This document shows, piece by piece, positions 5,303 through 8,542 of a DNA stretch of 8,542 bases; positions within the stretch are counted from its first letter, which is position 1; the number at the start of each line of letters is the position of its first letter. The stretch covers positions 1 through 8,542 of the forward strand of contig JBFHML010000074.1 in NCBI GenBank assembly GCA_041594335.1, written 5' to 3'. Origin of the DNA: JAGPUQ01 sp041594335. Lineage in GTDB: Bacteria > Pseudomonadota > Gammaproteobacteria > Pseudomonadales > Porticoccaceae. Both the position numbers and the translations under genes were made by a program. The notes below the pieces were generated by a model. That model had not been told where the DNA came from and searched no databases. It was given only the letters and a program-made list of their open reading frames with translations.

Positions 5303-7636
5303 ATGAAAGATCGCCAAGCCGAGCAGCCGCCCCGGGACCTTCAGGTCGTCGATGACGACATTGACTTGGCGCGGCTGTGGGGGACATTGGTCGATCACAA
5401 GCGTGTCATCGCGCTGGTCACCGCCGCAGCCGTCATCATTGGTTTCGGTTACTTGTTCCAGGCGGACCCGGTCTACCAAGCCGATGCCTTGCTGCAGGTA
5501 GAACAGCGAGAGACCGGTATCCCAGGGTTGTCCGACGAAGTCGATGATTTGTTCGGCACGCAAAATCCCACCGATGCCGAGATCGAGATTATCCGCTCAC
5601 GTATGGTGTTGGGCACCGTGGTCGACGAACTCCGGCTGGATCTGCGGGTGGAGCCAAAACCCGCGTCGTTGGCTCACTTCTGGCGTCACCTGAGTGATCC
5701 CCAGCGGCTTGTCGAAGCCGTGCGGGGCATTCGTCCGGCCGAAAATGCGATCATCACTGGCGGCTGGGGCGAATCGGGCCGGACATTGCGGGTCGCGCAT
5801 TTCCGGGTGCCGGAGGAAATGCTGGGCCAGGAGTGGACGCTACGCGTGCTCGGTTCCGATCACTTTCAGCTTTGGCTGGAAGACAGTCTGGTGATTGAAG
5901 GCCCCCCTGGCGAGGAGCTGACCTCCACAGACGGTCGCGTGGAGCTGCGATTGCTGCAGCTGGACGCGCCCACAGGTAGCGAATTCCGGTTACTACGGCT
6001 GGCGCGTTGGCAAGCCATCGAGTGGCTGCGCAGCGGCCTTTCGGTCAGTGAGCGAGGCCGCGACACGGGGATTGTTTACCTGACCATGAAGGGTGAGCAT
6101 CCCCAACGCATCCGGGCCGTGCTGGATGCCATTGCCCGAACTTATCTGTTGCAAAATATCGAGCGCCGCTCCGCCGAAGCTGCCAAGAGCCTCGCGTTTC
6201 TCGAAGAGCAAACCCCACGCATCCGCGGGCAACTCGACGCCGCGGAACAGCGCCTAAACCAATACCGGACGCGCTCCGAGTCCGTGGATCTTTCGCTCGA
6301 GACGCAGGCCGTGCTCGACAAAATGGTCGAGGTCGAGGCCCGATTGAGCGAACTGCAGCTCAAAGAAAGTGAATTGCGTCGCCTCTATACGCGCCAACAC
6401 CCCAATTACAAGGCCCTCTTACAGCAGCGCGGCAGTCTGGAGGCAGAGCGGGCTCGGTTGGACAAGCAGGTTCAGAGCCTGCCACAGACTCAGCAGGAAA
6501 TTTTGCGACTGACGCGCGATGTAGAGACCAATCAAGCGATCTACCTGCAGCTGCTCAATCGCGCTCAGGAATTGGAGATTCTCCAGGCGGGCACCGTGGG
6601 GAATGTGCGCATCATCGATGGCGCGCAGGTCGACCCCAGGCCGATCGCGCCACGCGGCGGTCTGGTGTTGGCGCTATCGGGCCTGCTTGGCTTGGCGGCC
6701 AGCATCACCGGCGTGTTTGTTGCCGGCGCTATGAAACAGACGTTGGAAAGTCCTGAACAGCTGGAAAGCGAGGGCTTACCGGTCTACGCGGTGGTGCCTA
6801 GATCCAACGCTCTGGAGCGGCTGGAGCAGCAGGAAACGCGCCGCTGGCGTCTGCCACTGGAGCGGCTCGAGCGCCGCCCGTTGCTCGCGCACAGCCATCC
6901 GGGTGACTTGGCAGTGGAGGCACTGCGCAGCCTGCGCACCAGTCTGCATTTCGCGATGCTCGGCGCGGATACCAAGGTGGTCATGATCACCGGCGCGAGC
7001 CCTGGCGTGGGCAAGACCTTTGTCACTGCCAACCTTGGCGTCGTGCTCGCCCAGGCCGGCAAGCGGGTGGTGGTGATCGACGGGGATTTGCGCAAGGGTT
7101 ACTTGCACGTTTATTTCGGAGCTTCTTATCGAAGGGGCCTTTCTGACTATTTGGCCGGGGATCAGGGCGCGGCAGAGGGTTTGGTGCGGCACACATCGAT
7201 TCCTGGGCTCGATATCGTGCCCCGTGGCGAGGCGCCACCCAACCCGTCGGAGCTCCTATTGCAGCCTCGGTTGCAGGCGCTACTCGATACGCTCGATCGC
7301 GACTATGACTATGTGCTGATCGACAGTCCGCCAGCGCTCGCGGTTACCGACGCAGCCATCATCGGCAATGCGGCGGGGACTACCTTGGTGGTTGCGCGCT
7401 TTGGCGTCAATACGATTCGCGAAATGGATCTCTGTCGACGGCGATTGGCGCGCGAAGGCGTGGTGGTACGTGGCTGCATCTTCAACGCCCTCGAGCGGCG
7501 AGCTGCCAACAGCTACGGCTATTACGCCTATTACCAATATCGCTATGGCGAGGCCCCGAATGCGGTGCGGTCTGGTAACGCCTATCAGGATAGTCCGGAG
7601 GTTGCGAACCCGGCGTCGGATAGCAAGGTTTCGTGA
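5303..7636 (+). CDS. wzc: Wzc, polysaccharide co-polymerase / BY-type tyrosine autokinase
   Basis: Wzc is an inner-membrane protein that controls polymer length and export and autophosphorylates on C-terminal tyrosines. The protein is 777 aa (E. coli Wzc about 720). In order it shows: a Wzz N-terminal domain with TM1 at about 35-53; a large periplasmic region with coiled-coil-like helices at about 285-425; a GNVR segment (TVGNVRIIDGAQVDPRPIAP, 431-450); TM2 at about 452-476; and a cytoplasmic linker. The kinase domain has the oligomerisation motif E539-x2-R542-x2-R545, Walker A GASPGVGKT (564-572, Lys571), Walker A' VVIDGD (590-595, Asp593 and Asp595) and Walker B VLIDSP (671-676). Tyr600 in LRKGYLH aligns with regulatory Tyr569 of E. 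coli Wzc. The tyrosine cluster is Tyr738, 740, 741, 743, 744, 746 and 748, plus Tyr761. Unlike E. coli, about 29 residues follow the cluster. All catalytic motifs are intact. Confidence 0.96.
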   Translation: MKDRQAEQPPRDLQVVDDDIDLARLWGTLVDHKRVIALVTAAAVIIGFGYLFQADPVYQADALLQVEQRETGIPGLSDEVDDLFGTQNPTDAEIEIIRSRMVLGTVVDELRLDLRVEPKPASLAHFWRHLSDPQRLVEAVRGIRPAENAIITGGWGESGRTLRVAHFRVPEEMLGQEWTLRVLGSDHFQLWLEDSLVIEGPPGEELTSTDGRVELRLLQLDAPTGSEFRLLRLARWQAIEWLRSGLSVSERGRDTGIVYLTMKGEHPQRIRAVLDAIARTYLLQNIERRSAEAAKSLAFLEEQTPRIRGQLDAAEQRLNQYRTRSESVDLSLETQAVLDKMVEVEARLSELQLKESELRRLYTRQHPNYKALLQQRGSLEAERARLDKQVQSLPQTQQEILRLTRDVETNQAIYLQLLNRAQELEILQAGTVGNVRIIDGAQVDPRPIAPRGGLVLALSGLLGLAASITGVFVAGAMKQTLESPEQLESEGLPVYAVVPRSNALERLEQQETRRWRLPLERLERRPLLAHSHPGDLAVEALRSLRTSLHFAMLGADTKVVMITGASPGVGKTFVTANLGVVLAQAGKRVVVIDGDLRKGYLHVYFGASYRRGLSDYLAGDQGAAEGLVRHTSIPGLDIVPRGEAPPNPSELLLQPRLQALLDTLDRDYDYVLIDSPPALAVTDAAIIGNAAGTTLVVARFGVNTIREMDLCRRRLAREGVVVRGCIFNALERRAANSYGYYAYYQYRYGEAPNAVRSGNAYQDSPEVANPASDSKVS

Positions 7637-7777
7637 GTACCGGCGCGACGTTGAAGACAGCGCTAGACATTGATTGGCCAAACGCGGAAGGACGATGCGG
7701 AACAGGCGTGAGTTTTGCGATCGGACGGACGCGAGGAGTGCGACGTTCCCGAGTTAGAGCTCAGAATCGGGGGAGCT
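7637..7777 (+). promoter_or_regulatory. wzc-transferase spacer with hairpins over the ribosome binding site
   Basis: This 141-base gap holds no gene. Its 3' end carries CCCGA (7748-7752), complementary to TCGGG (7767-7771); two U-G pairs would extend the stem to 7746/7773. An alternative stem pairs AGCTC (7758-7762) with GAGCT (7773-7777). Both include part of the only Shine-Dalgarno-like sequence, GGGGGAG (7769-7775), before ATG 7778. In the mRNA either stem could limit translation of the initiating transferase. An 8-bp direct repeat GCGACGTT is at 7645-7652 and 7740-7747. No clear promoter or T-tailed terminator is seen. The pairing is observed; a regulatory role is inference. Confidence 0.3.
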
Positions 7778-8542
7778 ATGAAACGTCGCCATCACGCGAT
7801 GGGCATCAGTCCAGTGGCATTGGCCCTGGTGGCCGTAGATGTTGTGCTTTTATATGGGCTCGCCCAAGCGAGCACGTTGTGGGCGCTGGGGGAGACATTG
7901 GGGCCGGCCGGCTGTTCCCGCACGGTGTGGATTGGGATTCTCACCTTGGTGCTGGGTCTCGTAGCAAGTGGCTCCTATACGCTCTGGCAGTTGGAGTTGC
8001 GCAGCGGCAGTGGCCGTGCTGTGTTTGGTGGATTGGTGTTGGGCTTTGCCGTATTTGGCCTCGAATTGGCCATTGGCATCGCGGGGGACTGTGCACGGAG
8101 TTGGGCCGTCCTCTGGGGCGGATGCGCGTTGATTGGTCTGCCGTTTTCTCGCTGGGCATTTTCCCGGGGGGCGGCGCTTCTTCAGCGACGCGGTATCGGT
8201 GTTCGTACGCTGGTGTTGGTGACCGCCGGCACCGACTACGCAGTGCGTCAGACATTGGCTGGAAATCCAGGTTATCGGGTGGCGGACTCTCTCGATATTG
8301 ACGAGCTGACGCGAGATTGGCGCGTGCTCGCCGAGCGGGTGCGTGAGTGCGAGGCGGGTGAAGTATGGATCTCGCTGCCGGTGAGTCGTAGCCATCTGAT
8401 TCAGGAAGTGCTGGATGCACTTTGGGATACGCCGGTGGCGGTGTTGCTGATCCCGGAGTTTTGGGAGTCGCGTCTGATCAATAGTGCGCTTCGGCCGCTC
8501 GATGGCCAGGGGGGCTATGGGTTGATGCTGACTTGCACGCCG
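7778..8542 (+). CDS. Polyprenyl-phosphate hexose-1-phosphate transferase (WcaJ/WbaP type), N-terminal part, 3' truncated by window edge
   Basis: Full-length members load the first sugar phosphate onto undecaprenyl phosphate at the inner membrane, starting repeat-unit synthesis. The frame is open from ATG 7778 to the last base (255 codons). It begins with basic residues MKRRHH, then four hydrophobic segments at about 10-30, 49-71, 82-103 and 107-124. A Rossmann-like (CoA_binding_3) domain follows from about 141: GVRTLVLVTAG, then NPGYRVADSLDIDEL, and EVWISLPVSRSHLIQEVLDAL with VAVLLIPEFWES. This is the standard N-terminal layout of the family. The catalytic C-terminal domain, which would fix the sugar and the WcaJ or WbaP name, is outside the window. 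The start is chosen because GGGGGAG lies just upstream, though with a tight 2-base gap; ATG 7799 is an in-frame alternative without a ribosome binding site. The usual GxGxxG loop is replaced by TAGTDYA. Position directly after wzc supports the call. Confidence 0.85.
   Translation, partial: MKRRHHAMGISPVALALVAVDVVLLYGLAQASTLWALGETLGPAGCSRTVWIGILTLVLGLVASGSYTLWQLELRSGSGRAVFGGLVLGFAVFGLELAIGIAGDCARSWAVLWGGCALIGLPFSRWAFSRGAALLQRRGIGVRTLVLVTAGTDYAVRQTLAGNPGYRVADSLDIDELTRDWRVLAERVRECEAGEVWISLPVSRSHLIQEVLDALWDTPVAVLLIPEFWESRLINSALRPLDGQGGYGLMLTCTP

Noticed and set aside
7633..8301. Open frame overlapping the wzc stop and the transferase gene
   Set aside because: Its translation is Gly/Arg-rich and motif-free, while the frame from ATG 7778 on the same strand gives ordered membrane segments and a CoA_binding_3-like domain, so this is a shadow frame.
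1..8542. Mobile elements, CRISPR arrays, tRNA or rRNA genes
   Set aside because: No transposase-like coding sequence, no regularly spaced repeats and no tRNA-like or rRNA-like sequence were seen on either strand.

Overview
The window holds the start of a group-1-like (Wzx/Wzy-dependent) capsule or exopolysaccharide locus, lying downstream of the 3' end of an AcrB/MexB-type drug efflux pump gene. All recognised genes are on the + strand. The pump fragment and the Wza, Wzb and Wzc proteins are very close in motif structure to gammaproteobacterial relatives. With the GC-rich sequence and heavy GC bias at third positions, this suggests a gammaproteobacterium outside the Enterobacterales. The species cannot be named from the sequence alone.

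Layout: 2-1540 is the C-terminal half of an RND (HAE-1) inner-membrane efflux transporter, cut by the window's left edge. 1541-1978 is a gene-free stretch of about 440 bases. It is rich in dyads and holds an ops-like 12-mer (10/12 match to the RfaH recruitment element), a CRP/Vfr-like dyad and several short inverted repeats. 1979-3562 is wzi (outer-membrane capsule assembly/anchoring barrel). 3623-4783 is wza (outer-membrane export lipoprotein). 4795-5223 is wzb (low-molecular-weight tyrosine phosphatase). 5303-7636 is wzc (polysaccharide co-polymerase and BY-kinase). From 7778 to the right edge runs the N-terminal part of a polyprenyl-phosphate hexose-1-phosphate transferase (WcaJ/WbaP type). 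This last gene has no stop codon inside the window.

How they work together (established for the families): the hexose-1-phosphate transferase loads the first sugar onto undecaprenyl phosphate at the inner membrane. Wzc controls polymer length and, with Wza, forms the trans-envelope export channel. Cycling of Wzc's C-terminal tyrosine cluster between kinase-phosphorylated and Wzb-dephosphorylated states is needed for high-level polymer production. Wzi helps organise the polymer on the cell surface. The order wzi-wza-wzb-wzc-initiating transferase is the same as in E. coli/Klebsiella group 1 capsule clusters. Flippase, polymerase and glycosyltransferase genes would be expected beyond the right edge.

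I see no sign of a wholly new system. The most interesting signals are regulatory: the ops-like and CRP-like elements upstream of wzi, and two alternative hairpins over the ribosome binding site of the initiating transferase. At protein level the notable points are tyrosine substitutions in the pump's aromatic pocket, a long tail after the Wzc tyrosine cluster, and a non-canonical nucleotide-binding loop in the initiating transferase.
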